DNA of 62,148 nucleotides, from positions 1-62,148 of IMG/VR virus record IMGVR_UViG_3300048778_000140. The stretch is one strand, 5' to 3'. The position numbers and the translations under genes were made by a program. Positions 34,081 to 43,626 of the stretch are shown piece by piece (the first letter of the stretch is position 1; each line of letters opens with the position of its first letter). This stretch comes from a virus. The notes beneath the pieces were generated by a model. It did no database searches. It worked only from the letters and a program-made list of their open reading frames with translations, and was not told the origin of the DNA.

Positions 34081-37000
34081 TACAATTCCTGTTCCCAGTC
34101 CCCGAACAAGGACAAGCTAAGTAGCTCATTCTTAACCACATCAGACCCAAAATTGACTTGTACCTGAAGGTGACGGCAGAGCGCGGGTTCTTCAGTTTGA
34201 GACAGCCAGAATCTTTGTGCTTCTACCGAGAGACTGGGAGACAACTGCGGGGGGTCTGTTGTGTAGACCGTCAGGGGTTCGAAATACCCGGAGGACACAG
34301 GAGCTATCTCGTCCAACTGTACAGCCAGAGTAAGGGGGGTTCCGACCTTGACCGAGTCCGTGGTGAAAAATGCGGTGTGTGCAGTTTGGCCGGGCTGTGC
34401 CAAAACCAAACTGCCCAATATGGCCCAGGCCGGGTAAGGAGCCCCGTCGTCCTCGTAAACAGCGGAATCCCGCTTCAGAATGGGTCCGCCTGCGGCTGGG
34501 GGGCCTATCAGAAGGGCATGAACCCCAGAAGAAGTCTCGACGGACTGCACCGCCGAAAAACCGGAAACGATTTGAGCTTTAGGGCTCCACACAGTTCCGG
34601 TCTCGGGCGAGGGGGTGGGACACATCCTCCACCACGTATCGGCATAATCGGAGACGTACAGACCTTTGTCCGCCGACCCCGAAACGTGCCAAGTCAACTG
34701 AGTTTGCAGAGCGGTAAAGGTTGAGGTCGGGAACTGATCTCCAATTGGAAAGCCGATTTCGGACAGACCCGAACTGGGGTCCAGGGTTAAAATCTGATTG
34801 TCCGAGGAATACAGGAACACGATGCTTCCGTTGACGGCAAAAGCGTCGTAGGAAGACAGCCCGATCCCGGTCATAAATGGAGTAGAGAAAAAGGAGCTAG
34901 ACGAAGTCCCAAGCCCCTGAATGAGGTAGATGTCTGCTGTTGTGAAGACATACAAACCACTCGTGGTGGGGAACATCCGAATTACTGTGTCGGGGAAGAC
35001 AAAGACATTGGCCGGAGGCCAAGCTTCATTTCCGCTCCCAACCAAAGCATCAGGACCGGCGGAGAAATAAACAGAGGTATTGACCGCGCCCCAGATTCTT
35101 CCCAAGTGATAAACCAAGGCGGATATTCCAACAGGCGGAGGGTCGTTCGAGTTGTCTACCGGAGCTTCAATAAGTTCGTCTAGGTTCGTGTCCGCTGTTG
35201 TGTCCGTGTAAATCCAGGTTTTTCCCCCGCCGGGGTTTGGAATTTCATCCAAGTAAAAGAGAGTGGAACCCCCTTGAACTGTGCGCCAAATGTAGATTTC
35301 ATTAACCTGCGGGTCGGCTGATCCTAAACCCTGCACCACGGCGAGGTTTCCAGCAGATACAACTATCGGAGCACTTTGAGGATCAGAAGTGCTGACTGTG
35401 TCCGTCAAAGTGTTGACGTAGCTGAAGGCATATATCCACGCGCCCGTGTTGGCGGCTGTATACGGTCCGGTGTTTAGCCAAGTTTGCGTGTTATCATAAG
35501 TATAAGCTCCTGTGGTTGTGCTCCATCCTCCGGTAGGAACTGCCCCCGCTCCAGTTTCTCCGAACGCTTGTACTTGCTGTAAATTTCCGTTGGAGTCAAG
35601 AATCTGTGTAGCCAAACTTAGATTTTGACTAGCTCCCGGCCAGGTGGAAGAGGAAGCTCCCCGGTTAGTCCAGGACACCCCCGTGGTCTCGGTTACGGTT
35701 GTGCCGAGCCCATTAGTCCACTGCGGAGCCGAAGTCCCAGTTGTTCCCGCAACAGTGCATTGGAAAACACCCTCGGCGCTAACAAGCTGTTGGACATTGA
35801 CTGTGGTGTAGGAGTAGTGGCCCGGGATCGACCCATTAGCCGGAATCCATGTTGTTACAGTTTGCGGGACAGTGATGTAATAAAAGATGAGAGCTTCTAT
35901 TACGTCCCCAACTGTGTAGGGAGTTGCGGCGACCCAAGCGGGGGTGCCAAGGCAAGTCCATTGTGCTGGGGTGGCTGGGGACCCGTGGTTGTCAATAGTA
36001 ACGTGTCCTGTGTGTGTGTCCCAAGTAGGAGCCGAAGTCCCAGTTGTTCCGGCAGAAGTTAGCTGAAACAGATAGAGATTGCTCCCGACCGTGACTTCAA
36101 TAACGAACGACGGAGCGTACCATGTGTTCTGTGCCCAGGATGAAGACAACGGAGCGGGAGCCTGTGTTACGAGAGGCGCGGAAACCGGAGTTGCTATTCC
36201 CCAATTCTCGGTCTGAAGCCCCGCGTTTTCCCACTGAGCCCCGCCATCTTGTGTTATTGCTCCAAACGTAGTGGCCCAGGTGGGTTGAGATGGTCCGGCT
36301 CCGCTCACTCCTGTTCCTGTGGTGGCGGTTCCGGTTTCTGCACGAGTACTTTGCGTCAGGGCGGAAGCGAATTGGACCTGTTGTCCGTTCACAACAGAAG
36401 TAACAGTTTGAGTAGTGCCGTTGAGAGCGGGAACCGAGGTTAGCCCGGTCAAATATAGCTTTGTACCAACAGGAATGGACAACTGAGTCGAAGGATCGAA
36501 AAACAGCGTGGCCGTGCCCGACCCAATCGAAATGTTGGTGATGGTCGCTGTCTGGCTGCCAATAACAACTTGTAGGTATCCGTTCGAGTCTACAATGAAG
36601 TTGCCTTGGTCATAGGAAGTCGAAGCCGTCCAGGACAGCAGGCTTCCGACAATCTTTTGCACATCCACGCCGTCCGAAAAATACAGCGTGTTGCCCACAC
36701 TCAGGAACGAGGATTTTCCAGCCCCCGCAGATTTAGTAAAGACCGGAGTTGGGCTCGCGTTTCCCGAGCCTGCGGGCGGAACATCGTAGACAGCATTCGC
36801 CGTATCCGCCAGAACTTTTATCTTCTCGGTATTGGAATTGAATAAGTGCCAGGAGTACCAGCGGTCAACGGCGGGGAAGGTGTCGGGAGTTCCTGTCTGA
36901 TAGGGAGACGATCCTGGGCGACGGACAAGAGTTAGCTTGGTGCTGATCTCGGTGTTTAGGCCGTCGATCAGACATTCGGTTCTCTCGCCATAGAACTCAG

Positions 37001-37136
37001 CCTCAATATGCGCGGCGTTAGAACGAAGTGGGTTTCTTTGAGTTACGATACCGTCATAGAAGGAGTTGTTCCAGAGAACTCCGAACTTCGGCGGGCGGCT
37101 AGGCTGTGATCCCTTTTTCGCTAACTCGTTTGGCAC
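34080..37136 (-). CDS. Large tail-tube/nozzle-like protein, 1,018 aa
   Basis: The N-terminus (YDGIVTQRNPLRSNAAH, then LIDGLNTEIS and LTLVRRPGS) matches a family of podovirus tail proteins comparable in position to tail tubular protein B. The middle has repeated beta segments with APQWTNG/APTWDTH phrases, suggesting duplicated Ig-like inserts. The C-terminal half is propeller-like. The start is GTG at 37136 after GGAGA, downstream of a repeat copy. Confidence 0.55.
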   Translation of the reverse strand: MPNELAKKGSQPSRPPKFGVLWNNSFYDGIVTQRNPLRSNAAHIEAEFYGERTECLIDGLNTEISTKLTLVRRPGSSPYQTGTPDTFPAVDRWYSWHLFNSNTEKIKVLADTANAVYDVPPAGSGNASPTPVFTKSAGAGKSSFLSVGNTLYFSDGVDVQKIVGSLLSWTASTSYDQGNFIVDSNGYLQVVIGSQTATITNISIGSGTATLFFDPSTQLSIPVGTKLYLTGLTSVPALNGTTQTVTSVVNGQQVQFASALTQSTRAETGTATTGTGVSGAGPSQPTWATTFGAITQDGGAQWENAGLQTENWGIATPVSAPLVTQAPAPLSSSWAQNTWYAPSFVIEVTVGSNLYLFQLTSAGTTGTSAPTWDTHTGHVTIDNHGSPATPAQWTCLGTPAWVAATPYTVGDVIEALIFYYITVPQTVTTWIPANGSIPGHYSYTTVNVQQLVSAEGVFQCTVAGTTGTSAPQWTNGLGTTVTETTGVSWTNRGASSSTWPGASQNLSLATQILDSNGNLQQVQAFGETGAGAVPTGGWSTTTGAYTYDNTQTWLNTGPYTAANTGAWIYAFSYVNTLTDTVSTSDPQSAPIVVSAGNLAVVQGLGSADPQVNEIYIWRTVQGGSTLFYLDEIPNPGGGKTWIYTDTTADTNLDELIEAPVDNSNDPPPVGISALVYHLGRIWGAVNTSVYFSAGPDALVGSGNEAWPPANVFVFPDTVIRMFPTTSGLYVFTTADIYLIQGLGTSSSSFFSTPFMTGIGLSSYDAFAVNGSIVFLYSSDNQILTLDPSSGLSEIGFPIGDQFPTSTFTALQTQLTWHVSGSADKGLYVSDYADTWWRMCPTPSPETGTVWSPKAQIVSGFSAVQSVETSSGVHALLIGPPAAGGPILKRDSAVYEDDGAPYPAWAILGSLVLAQPGQTAHTAFFTTDSVKVGTPLTLAVQLDEIAPVSSGYFEPLTVYTTDPPQLSPSLSVEAQRFWLSQTEEPALCRHLQVQVNFGSDVVKNELLSLSLFGDWEQEL

Positions 37137-37152
37137 TAGAAGTCTCCGAAAA

Positions 37153-37167
37153 GTCCATTATCTGGAC
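37153..37167 (-). repeat. 15-bp repeat upstream of tail-protein RBS
   Basis: Minus-strand GTCCAGATAATGGAC, then TTTTCGGAGA and the GTG start at 37136. Confidence 0.9.
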
Positions 37168-37176
37168 AGAAAAGTG

Positions 37177-37206
37177 TTGACAAAACTTGGGCGGGTGTGG
37201 TACAGT
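37177..37206 (+). promoter_or_regulatory. Consensus-like promoter pointing against the leftward operon
   Basis: TTGACA (37177-37182), an 18-nt spacer with TGTGG, and TACAGT (37201-37206) are followed by TTGGAGGA. It faces rightward into the 3' end of the leftward tail gene at 37235-38329, so it would make antisense RNA or a 38-residue peptide from TTG 37225. Confidence 0.5.
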
Positions 37207-37234
37207 AATCTTGGAGGACTTATCTTGAGAAGTA

Positions 37235-38329
37235 TCAGAAACCTACGCCCGGACAAGGTCCATAAGGCCAAGCCGCCCCAATGTTTTGAGGAGCGTTCAT
37301 CGCCCCATAGCCGCCGCCCATCAGGCTCTGCTCCGGTGTGAATCTGAAATCTTCTTGTTGACGATCTGCGGCGCGGAGGGCTTTTTGAAGAGTTTCGAGC
37401 CATTCGCCGTACATCTGCATTCCTTGTTGTAGATTGTTTTCTCTATAGAGGGCCGCCCGAACTCCAGCACGAAACAAATAAGACAGCTCAGCGGGAAGCG
37501 GCCAGATTGTCTGCTGCAAGGTATATAGTACGGGAGGCCGTACCTGGTATTGTACAACTGCCCACCACTCCAGCCCATTCAACGCGGGAACGGGGCTCAT
37601 TCTCAAGCACATCCCCAACGGATCGGCGACGGTCCACACAACCGTCCCATCCTGAATCATGGTCCCGGGCGTTGCGTTTGGGGGAGCGAAGGGTTGTGTG
37701 CTTCCCGAAATTCCATAGGGATAAAATCCGGGTGGGGTTAGGGTAGTTCCTGTGTAGCCGGGGGACTCGATGTTCAGCCCCAGATTGGTGGAGTCGATGT
37801 ACAGGATGTTCCCGTTTATGTCCATGAATTGCTGAATGGGCGACCGGGGAAGTTGAGCCTGGCCATACCCGCAGCTATACGCAGTATTAGCCTGCCACAA
37901 GCCGAGAGAAGCAAGAGAATTGGGAATGAAGGAGATATTGAAGGGAACCGTCTGCGCGGCTGTCCAAGTCAAATCCCGGACAGTCTCCATCTCACGAATT
38001 GGCTTCGGCGCTCCGTTGTTGTTGGATGTGGAGTTGTTGATGTCCACGACCCAAGCGTTTTCCAGCCAGCCTATGTCGGTAACTTGCGTGCAATAGTCCT
38101 GCTGTAAGCTCACGGTCAGAAATGGGGGAATGATTTTCCGGTTCCACTTCCAAGGCATGTTTTCTGCCAGAATCCGCGAAAGCACTTCATTGCAAATGGA
38201 AAGGAAAGGTTCTGTGGTGTAACCAGGAGCGCCGCCCAAGACGCTATAGAAATCCGGATTCGCCTTCATCTGCATAACGATGGTTTGCAACGTCGGGCTT
38301 GTGCTCTGGCTTCCTGACAATACTGTCAT
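37235..38329 (-). CDS. Tail adaptor-like protein, 364 aa
   Basis: Shares with the 312-aa protein at 42688 the PWKWNRK versus AWSWNRA block, a similar C-terminal helical layout (ELSYLFRAGVRAALYREN) and similar size. The two look like distant paralogues. Position next to the nozzle-like protein suggests a tail adaptor or tube-A role. The ATG follows GGAGATAGT. Confidence 0.5.
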   Translation of the reverse strand: MTVLSGSQSTSPTLQTIVMQMKANPDFYSVLGGAPGYTTEPFLSICNEVLSRILAENMPWKWNRKIIPPFLTVSLQQDYCTQVTDIGWLENAWVVDINNSTSNNNGAPKPIREMETVRDLTWTAAQTVPFNISFIPNSLASLGLWQANTAYSCGYGQAQLPRSPIQQFMDINGNILYIDSTNLGLNIESPGYTGTTLTPPGFYPYGISGSTQPFAPPNATPGTMIQDGTVVWTVADPLGMCLRMSPVPALNGLEWWAVVQYQVRPPVLYTLQQTIWPLPAELSYLFRAGVRAALYRENNLQQGMQMYGEWLETLQKALRAADRQQEDFRFTPEQSLMGGGYGAMNAPQNIGAAWPYGPCPGVGF

Positions 38330-38338
38330 ACTATCTCC

Positions 38339-38353
38339 GTCCGGTTAATGGAC
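38339..38353 (-). repeat. 15-bp repeat upstream of adaptor-like gene
   Basis: Minus-strand GTCCATTAACCGGAC followed by GGAGATAGT and the ATG at 38329. Confidence 0.9.
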
Positions 38354-38379
38354 TTTTTGTGTCTGTGTTCGGATCGTTT

Positions 38380-38447
38380 CCGATTACTGGATATGCAGCG
38401 CGTCCGTGTTCTGATTTCATGCCCTAGTTTCCGTCGCAGTGATAGAA
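38380..38447. repeat. 68-bp direct repeat, copy 1 (fibre 3' end)
   Basis: Identical to 61839-61906. It covers the last codons of the fibre gene (FYHCDGN and stop) plus about 44 nt beyond the stop. Confidence 0.9.
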
Positions 38448-41408
38448 CAGGTTGCCGGTCAGTGCCGGAAAAGTGAATGTCACCGCTGTCTTGCTTTGGG
38501 TGCTGTTATAGACGTTGGTTGCCAGCGTTGTACTGGAATTGGCCGTGCAGAACGCTGCGTTCGTCCAGCCTGAGTTGGCAAAGGTGATGGTGACACTCGT
38601 TGCCGCGCTCAGGCCGGTGATCTTGCCACCTGCATTGGTGGAGTAGGCTGCGATAGTTCCCGCTGAGGTTATGGGCGCTGTTGCTGTGATGTGCTGAGTG
38701 CCATTCAGCCATGTTCCCAGCGTTGTTGTGTTGCCCAGCGTTGTTGTGTTGCTGCCCTCCCCAACTGCTCCGTTGCCAATCACATTTTCATTCGTGTCGC
38801 CGCTGGCATTTGCCTCCGTGTTAACGCCCAAATAGACGCTGTTTGAAGAGGTTGTGTTGGCTGTCGAACCGTCGCTGATAAATTGACCAGCGCTGTACCC
38901 CTGCGCGGTGTTGTTGTTGCCGGTGGTGTTGGAGATGAGGGCCAGATACCCATTCGCGGTGTTGTCGGCGCCGGTGCCAGTCAGGTTTCCCGCTCCCCCA
39001 GAGTAGTAGTTATTGAGTGATGTCTGCGCCTGTAGGGCCGGAACCCCATTTAACAAAACACCGTTTGATCCTATGGTCGTAGGTGTTATAGTGCCAGCCG
39101 CGACGGTGCCTGGAAATGTGCTGACCTGCGAACTTGTGCCAAGCGTGCCAGTCTGTGTTACGCCGGTGATGTTCAGGTTTGCCCCCGCTGCTGTGGTTGC
39201 GCCTGTGCCGCCCGACGCCGGAAGCAATGGCGATCCAAGCGTCTCACTGCCAGCGGCCAAATTTCTGGAGACTAGCACGTCGCCTGTGGTATTAAGGGCT
39301 GGAGGTGTAAAAGACACCACAGATTGTCCAATATCGCTGGATGATGGTAGTGCGTTAGAGTTTGGACATACACTCGCTCCACTAGCCGAATTCTGCGGAA
39401 GCTGGTGTGCCGTATCAGTTTTAAGGACATCCCAACAAACAACACCATCAATCGAAGGGGGTACGATAGTTATATAGTGCGTAGAATCCAATGTGGCAGG
39501 CCCGCTCACAGTCGCAAAAGCAGATGGCATTGTAATTCCGCCGTTAGCGTCATAGCCTATCACTGCATAAGTGTAAGTTGTTCCGGTACCTCCAGTGGCT
39601 GTGAGTGTCGGCGTCGCCGGATTTGCAATGGCGCTTACTGTCACCTTTCCTGTACTAGCGATCCCCGATGTTGGAATGAGTTCGCCTGCATAAAATGGAG
39701 CACCCCCATAACGACCGTAAATCGAAGTTTGTAGCCCTTGATAGGATAAGCTCAAACCGCCATTGTTCAATTGCAGTAGATTGCTAACATCGTACCCATT
39801 GCTGTACATGAACTTTGAACCAAAATAGATGCCTGTCCTTAAGCCGATGGTCGGTGTGGTAGCATCAGGCCCCCAAACGAAGTTAGTGCCGTATCCTCCG
39901 CAAGGTGCCCACGCACCACCGCCGTAGGACATCGGGCCTAGTATAAGATTGTCGGTCCCGCCAAGAACGTCACACCCGTTAGCCTCTTCATAAGGACTGA
40001 TGATTGAGTCGCCATAATCGTTAAGGTTAATTCCGTGCAGACTAGCACCTTCGATATCTGGATGAATGAAGGTATTTTTCGCTCCACCAGAGAGATACAG
40101 TCCCGTAGCTCCCCACCACGTACCACCGTAAAAGCTGTTTGAGTTGACTCCTGAAGGGTAACCACTGCTGTTTTTTGTGTACAGTCCGTAGGTAGCTCCA
40201 TTGGAATCAACATCATGAAAACTGTTGTAGCAGGTGCACCCTCCGGGGCCGTCCATATAAGTTCCAGTATCAAACGCATTGATGGTCAACCTCTCAATGC
40301 GAGTGCCTAGTACATTGCTTCCATTACCACCTACCATAAGCCCGATAGAACCACTCGCAGGAGTGACCCCAAATACAGACTGAATACTAAAATCGGCAAG
40401 CTGTGCCCCCTGTAAACCAGCGAAGGTACTTCCACTCTCGTTATAGTTTTGCACACACACGCTAGTTGTTGATGTAGCGCAATAGATGATCGAACCACTA
40501 CCAGCAGGCTGTCCGTAGTAGTTATAAGTTCCGAACATGCCCACGCCTAAGATTTGAGCGTGAGAGCGGTAAACCATATTCGTCCCTGCGGCAAACGATA
40601 CTGACGCGGCAGGAAGCAGGAGCGTTACGGAGAGTGCTCCATTACCTACTGTTACCGTGCTAGACGAGGACTGGAGGCCAACGAAGTTCCGTGCATCACA
40701 AGTGCCTCCCCCTGCCACCACTACGGCTGCGAGACAAGCGTTTACTTTCGCGCCCCAGTCCGCCCCCGGAAACTGATCCGCCTGAAAGGGTGCACCGATC
40801 TGCTTTCCAGTTACCGAAGTGGCCGCCGCAACGGTGCCTGGGAAAGTGGCCGTACCACTAGCCCCGATGGCCCCTGTCTGCGTTGCGCCAAGGTTGACTT
40901 GAGCGCCGATACTCGCTGGCACTTCCACGCTGATGTTGCTGCCGCTGTGCTTCCACGTTCCGAGCGTGTAGCCCGCGTCTGCCGTTGGCGTTGTGCTGTC
41001 CAGGTTGGGGCTGGATACTACCGTGCCGTCCACGCTGAGAGTGCCGCCTCCGCCCGAGCCTCCAGAACAAATATTGGGCATATTTTGAATCCCTTGGCCC
41101 GGGAACGAAACGGACTCCGTGACGCAGTAGCTTAGCGGTATGTAGTAGCTATAGTTGCCCGAGGCGTCTGCATGTACAACGGGGGGAGAAATCAGAGCAG
41201 TCAAAAGAGGATCAGAATAGATAGTTGCCGCTAGGCCGGTGGTGGTGCTAGTTACCGAAACCGTTGCATAGGGAACCACGTTCGCCGCAACCCCTTGGGG
41301 GGCGCGGGCGATAACCTGAGACAAACGATGGTAGCCCGTAGTGGACTGTCCGGATAATGGACAAATCGACAGGGCGGCGAGCACGACGGCGAGCAGAAAC
41401 TTTTTCAT
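38424..41408 (-). CDS. Tail fibre / tailspike, 994 aa, with signal-peptide-like start
   Basis: The N-terminus MKKFLLAVVLAALSICPLSGQ looks like a signal peptide, unusual for a fibre. It is followed by a TTGYHR module shared with the 171-aa neighbour. Residues about 205-560 hold the pectate-lyase-type right-handed beta-helix opening (DWGAKVNACLAA) and a long Gly/Asn-rich helix. The C-terminus (ITGLSAATSVTITFANSGW, then FYHCDGN) recurs in the partial gene at the window end. It likely binds or degrades a host surface glycan. A repeat copy (41348-41362) encodes CPLSGQ in the signal-like segment. Confidence 0.7.
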   Translation of the reverse strand: MKKFLLAVVLAALSICPLSGQSTTGYHRLSQVIARAPQGVAANVVPYATVSVTSTTTGLAATIYSDPLLTALISPPVVHADASGNYSYYIPLSYCVTESVSFPGQGIQNMPNICSGGSGGGGTLSVDGTVVSSPNLDSTTPTADAGYTLGTWKHSGSNISVEVPASIGAQVNLGATQTGAIGASGTATFPGTVAAATSVTGKQIGAPFQADQFPGADWGAKVNACLAAVVVAGGGTCDARNFVGLQSSSSTVTVGNGALSVTLLLPAASVSFAAGTNMVYRSHAQILGVGMFGTYNYYGQPAGSGSIIYCATSTTSVCVQNYNESGSTFAGLQGAQLADFSIQSVFGVTPASGSIGLMVGGNGSNVLGTRIERLTINAFDTGTYMDGPGGCTCYNSFHDVDSNGATYGLYTKNSSGYPSGVNSNSFYGGTWWGATGLYLSGGAKNTFIHPDIEGASLHGINLNDYGDSIISPYEEANGCDVLGGTDNLILGPMSYGGGAWAPCGGYGTNFVWGPDATTPTIGLRTGIYFGSKFMYSNGYDVSNLLQLNNGGLSLSYQGLQTSIYGRYGGAPFYAGELIPTSGIASTGKVTVSAIANPATPTLTATGGTGTTYTYAVIGYDANGGITMPSAFATVSGPATLDSTHYITIVPPSIDGVVCWDVLKTDTAHQLPQNSASGASVCPNSNALPSSSDIGQSVVSFTPPALNTTGDVLVSRNLAAGSETLGSPLLPASGGTGATTAAGANLNITGVTQTGTLGTSSQVSTFPGTVAAGTITPTTIGSNGVLLNGVPALQAQTSLNNYYSGGAGNLTGTGADNTANGYLALISNTTGNNNTAQGYSAGQFISDGSTANTTSSNSVYLGVNTEANASGDTNENVIGNGAVGEGSNTTTLGNTTTLGTWLNGTQHITATAPITSAGTIAAYSTNAGGKITGLSAATSVTITFANSGWTNAAFCTANSSTTLATNVYNSTQSKTAVTFTFPALTGNLFYHCDGN

Positions 41409-41420
41409 CTTTCCTCTTGA

Positions 41421-41936
41421 TTAGTAGGGGGTAACGATTATGTCGAAGGTTGCTGCCGCTGTTGCGGGGTGCGTTACCACAAAACTTCCAGCAGACTTGG
41501 ACGAAATATAGGTGGAGGTGAGCATTGTTGCAGCCGCCGCGTTGGTGGGTTGTACAGAAAAATGGCTAGTGCTTAAAGCTCCTGCGAGGATGACCGTGTC
41601 CGTTGTGTTTGCGGTTGTAGTCAGAGAAGCAACTAGAGGGCCATTCTGCACAACATTCACAAGCGTCAGCAAAGCTCCGCTCGGGGAGGAAATGGTTTCG
41701 GTAACTGAGTAGTTCAGGGGGATATAGTAGTCATAAGCTCCTGTTACATCGGCTACCACCAAGGACCCAATGATAGAAATGGACAGCCCTGGGTCGGAAT
41801 AAATGATTGCCGCATCCCCGGTAGAAGTCAAGGTAACATAGATCGAAGCACCAGGGACAACCTGTTGCTCTATTCCTGCCTGTGCCCGGGCCGTAACAGA
41901 GCCAAAGCGGTGGTATCCGGTTGTGACAACTCCCAT
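41421..41936 (-). CDS. Short fibre-like protein, 171 aa
   Basis: The first 100 residues parallel those of the 994-aa fibre after its signal-like start (TTGYHRFGSVTARAQAG, then YDYYIPLNYSVTET). The last 70 residues parallel the 167-aa protein at 33577. It reads as a recombined two-module protein, probably a fibre-base or decoration component. Confidence 0.6.
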   Translation of the reverse strand: MGVVTTGYHRFGSVTARAQAGIEQQVVPGASIYVTLTSTGDAAIIYSDPGLSISIIGSLVVADVTGAYDYYIPLNYSVTETISSPSGALLTLVNVVQNGPLVASLTTTANTTDTVILAGALSTSHFSVQPTNAAAATMLTSTYISSKSAGSFVVTHPATAAATFDIIVTPY

Positions 41937-42691
41937 TATGAATCTCCTGTGATTAAAATCTTAGCGCCTTTTGAGAAGTTTTCTTTCTGCCAGAGAGGCT
42001 GGAGGTTTGTATAGTGGCAGACGTGAAGAACGTCTTCTCTCTTAGTGAGGTCATGCACCGCGAAAGGAATAATGTGGTCTATGTTCCATTTGTCATCGCC
42101 CGCACCATAGTTGTCCCAGGACATCCCCGATTGAAATTTAGATTCTAGGTATACTTTTAGTTCCGCAGCGGTACACCCCAAATCTCGTACAGCGTGGCCC
42201 GTTTTATACCCTTGTTTAAGGAGCTTTTTTAGGCGAACGCGAAGGTTAGTGGCAATTCTTACCTGAGGGTTGTTAGTCCTTCTTTGCCTCACATAAAGGT
42301 TTCGCTCTTCTTGATATTCCGGACCCTGTGCTTTTACCCACGCCCTTTGACTAATTCTTTTTCGCTCTCGCTGCTCTTCGGTGGGTTCCTCAAATTTTCT
42401 TATCGTTGCCCAATAGATAGCGTTTCTTACGGACTGCTCTTTCGCATGAGTTTTTCTGTACTCAGCCAATTCTTCCGCATGTTCTTTGCGATAAATCGTA
42501 TGATAGGATTTTATTTCTTCTTCGTGTTGTTTGGCGTGTTTGGCGGAGTATGCTGCTCTTTCTGGTTTATGTTCTTCATAATACTTTTTGCTGTCTTCGG
42601 ACCTACAGGGCTTACATCGAACCTTTCCGGGAGAAAAGCACGAAATATCTTTTTCAACCCCACACTTAGCGCAAACCTTAGTCATCGTCAA
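41936..42691 (-). CDS. HNH endonuclease, 251 aa
   Basis: N-terminal zinc ribbon (CAKCGVEKDISCF, CKPC), then a long charged helix with repeated YHTIYRKEHAEEL-like units. The HNH core follows: WDNYGAGDDKWNIDHIIPF and YTNLQPLWQKENFSKG. It is paralogous to the nuclease at 16957-17613, and probably a free-standing homing nuclease between structural genes. Confidence 0.85.
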   Translation of the reverse strand: MTMTKVCAKCGVEKDISCFSPGKVRCKPCRSEDSKKYYEEHKPERAAYSAKHAKQHEEEIKSYHTIYRKEHAEELAEYRKTHAKEQSVRNAIYWATIRKFEEPTEEQRERKRISQRAWVKAQGPEYQEERNLYVRQRRTNNPQVRIATNLRVRLKKLLKQGYKTGHAVRDLGCTAAELKVYLESKFQSGMSWDNYGAGDDKWNIDHIIPFAVHDLTKREDVLHVCHYTNLQPLWQKENFSKGAKILITGDS

Positions 42692-43626
42692 CCGCGCCCT
42701 TGCTGAACTTGCATCGTTTGGCGCATAGAGGCTAACTTACTGTCCAGCCACAGGTTACGTTGTGTAATGTTTAATCCTTCGGACACTCCTACTAAATCTG
42801 TGAGGAAAAGCTGCAAGGCTCCCTGAGAGCGGGGGTCACCGCAATACTCGGCGCACTTCGCCAACATTCCCTCGTTGTAGATATACGATAGGTAGTCTGG
42901 TACGGGGGACCACGTTTGCGTGAGCGCGGAGAATTGAGGAGCAGATTTCTGGTACTCGACAACAATGTTGTAAATCTTGTCCGGGGCCGGGGTAAGGCGG
43001 AAGGTTATGTTGTCGGATGTGTCTCTGTATTGCGCCGCAATCCTGGTCATTTGGTTGGGCAGCGTCTCCGCCCCCATAACCAATTCGTTCTGCAACTCGA
43101 AAGCGTAGTATCCGCTGCTCGGGTCGTAGGCCACAGCTTTTTCGATCCATCCGAAAGAGGGTAGATTGACTTTGTAGTCTGTATTCCCGATTATAGTGGG
43201 AAAAGTTGGAACAGAAGGCGAGGCCCCCGCTCGGTTCCAAGACCAGGCGAAGGGGGGAGCAAGAATAGTCTGCATCACCCAGTCTGCGTTCGAGAAGGCG
43301 GGGTCAGAAGACGTGGAGGTGTTGACCTTCAAGCCGGACCCGGTCCCCCCTGTAGTGACAACTCCGGTGGCTCCGTTGATGTACCCAGCCCCGCCGGTAA
43401 GAACGTTTAGTCCGGTTACTGGACCTGTTGCTCCACCCCCACTGATATTGGTTACTTGCGCGGTTCCGCCCGAGCCCCCAGCCACCGTAACAACATCCCC
43501 AACGGTGTACGCAGTTCCACCCGCGCTGACCGTCAGGCTAAATAGCGCGGAGAAAGTCAGCGGGCGGTTGTACAGGTATTGCTGGGCCAATCCAATGGTC
43601 CTAGACAGTTGTATGGTGCTTGCCAT
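42688..43626 (-). CDS. Tail adaptor-like structural protein, 312 aa
   Basis: A Gly/Thr/Val-rich insertion spans residues 30-105 (GGTAYTVGDVVTVAGGSGG). It is followed by FAWSWNRAGASP, KVNLPSFGWIEKAV and IYNEGMLAKCAEYCGD. It parallels the 364-aa protein at 37235. A repeat copy (43410-43424) lies within the Gly-rich insertion. Confidence 0.5.
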   Translation of the reverse strand: MASTIQLSRTIGLAQQYLYNRPLTFSALFSLTVSAGGTAYTVGDVVTVAGGSGGTAQVTNISGGGATGPVTGLNVLTGGAGYINGATGVVTTGGTGSGLKVNTSTSSDPAFSNADWVMQTILAPPFAWSWNRAGASPSVPTFPTIIGNTDYKVNLPSFGWIEKAVAYDPSSGYYAFELQNELVMGAETLPNQMTRIAAQYRDTSDNITFRLTPAPDKIYNIVVEYQKSAPQFSALTQTWSPVPDYLSYIYNEGMLAKCAEYCGDPRSQGALQLFLTDLVGVSEGLNITQRNLWLDSKLASMRQTMQVQQGRG

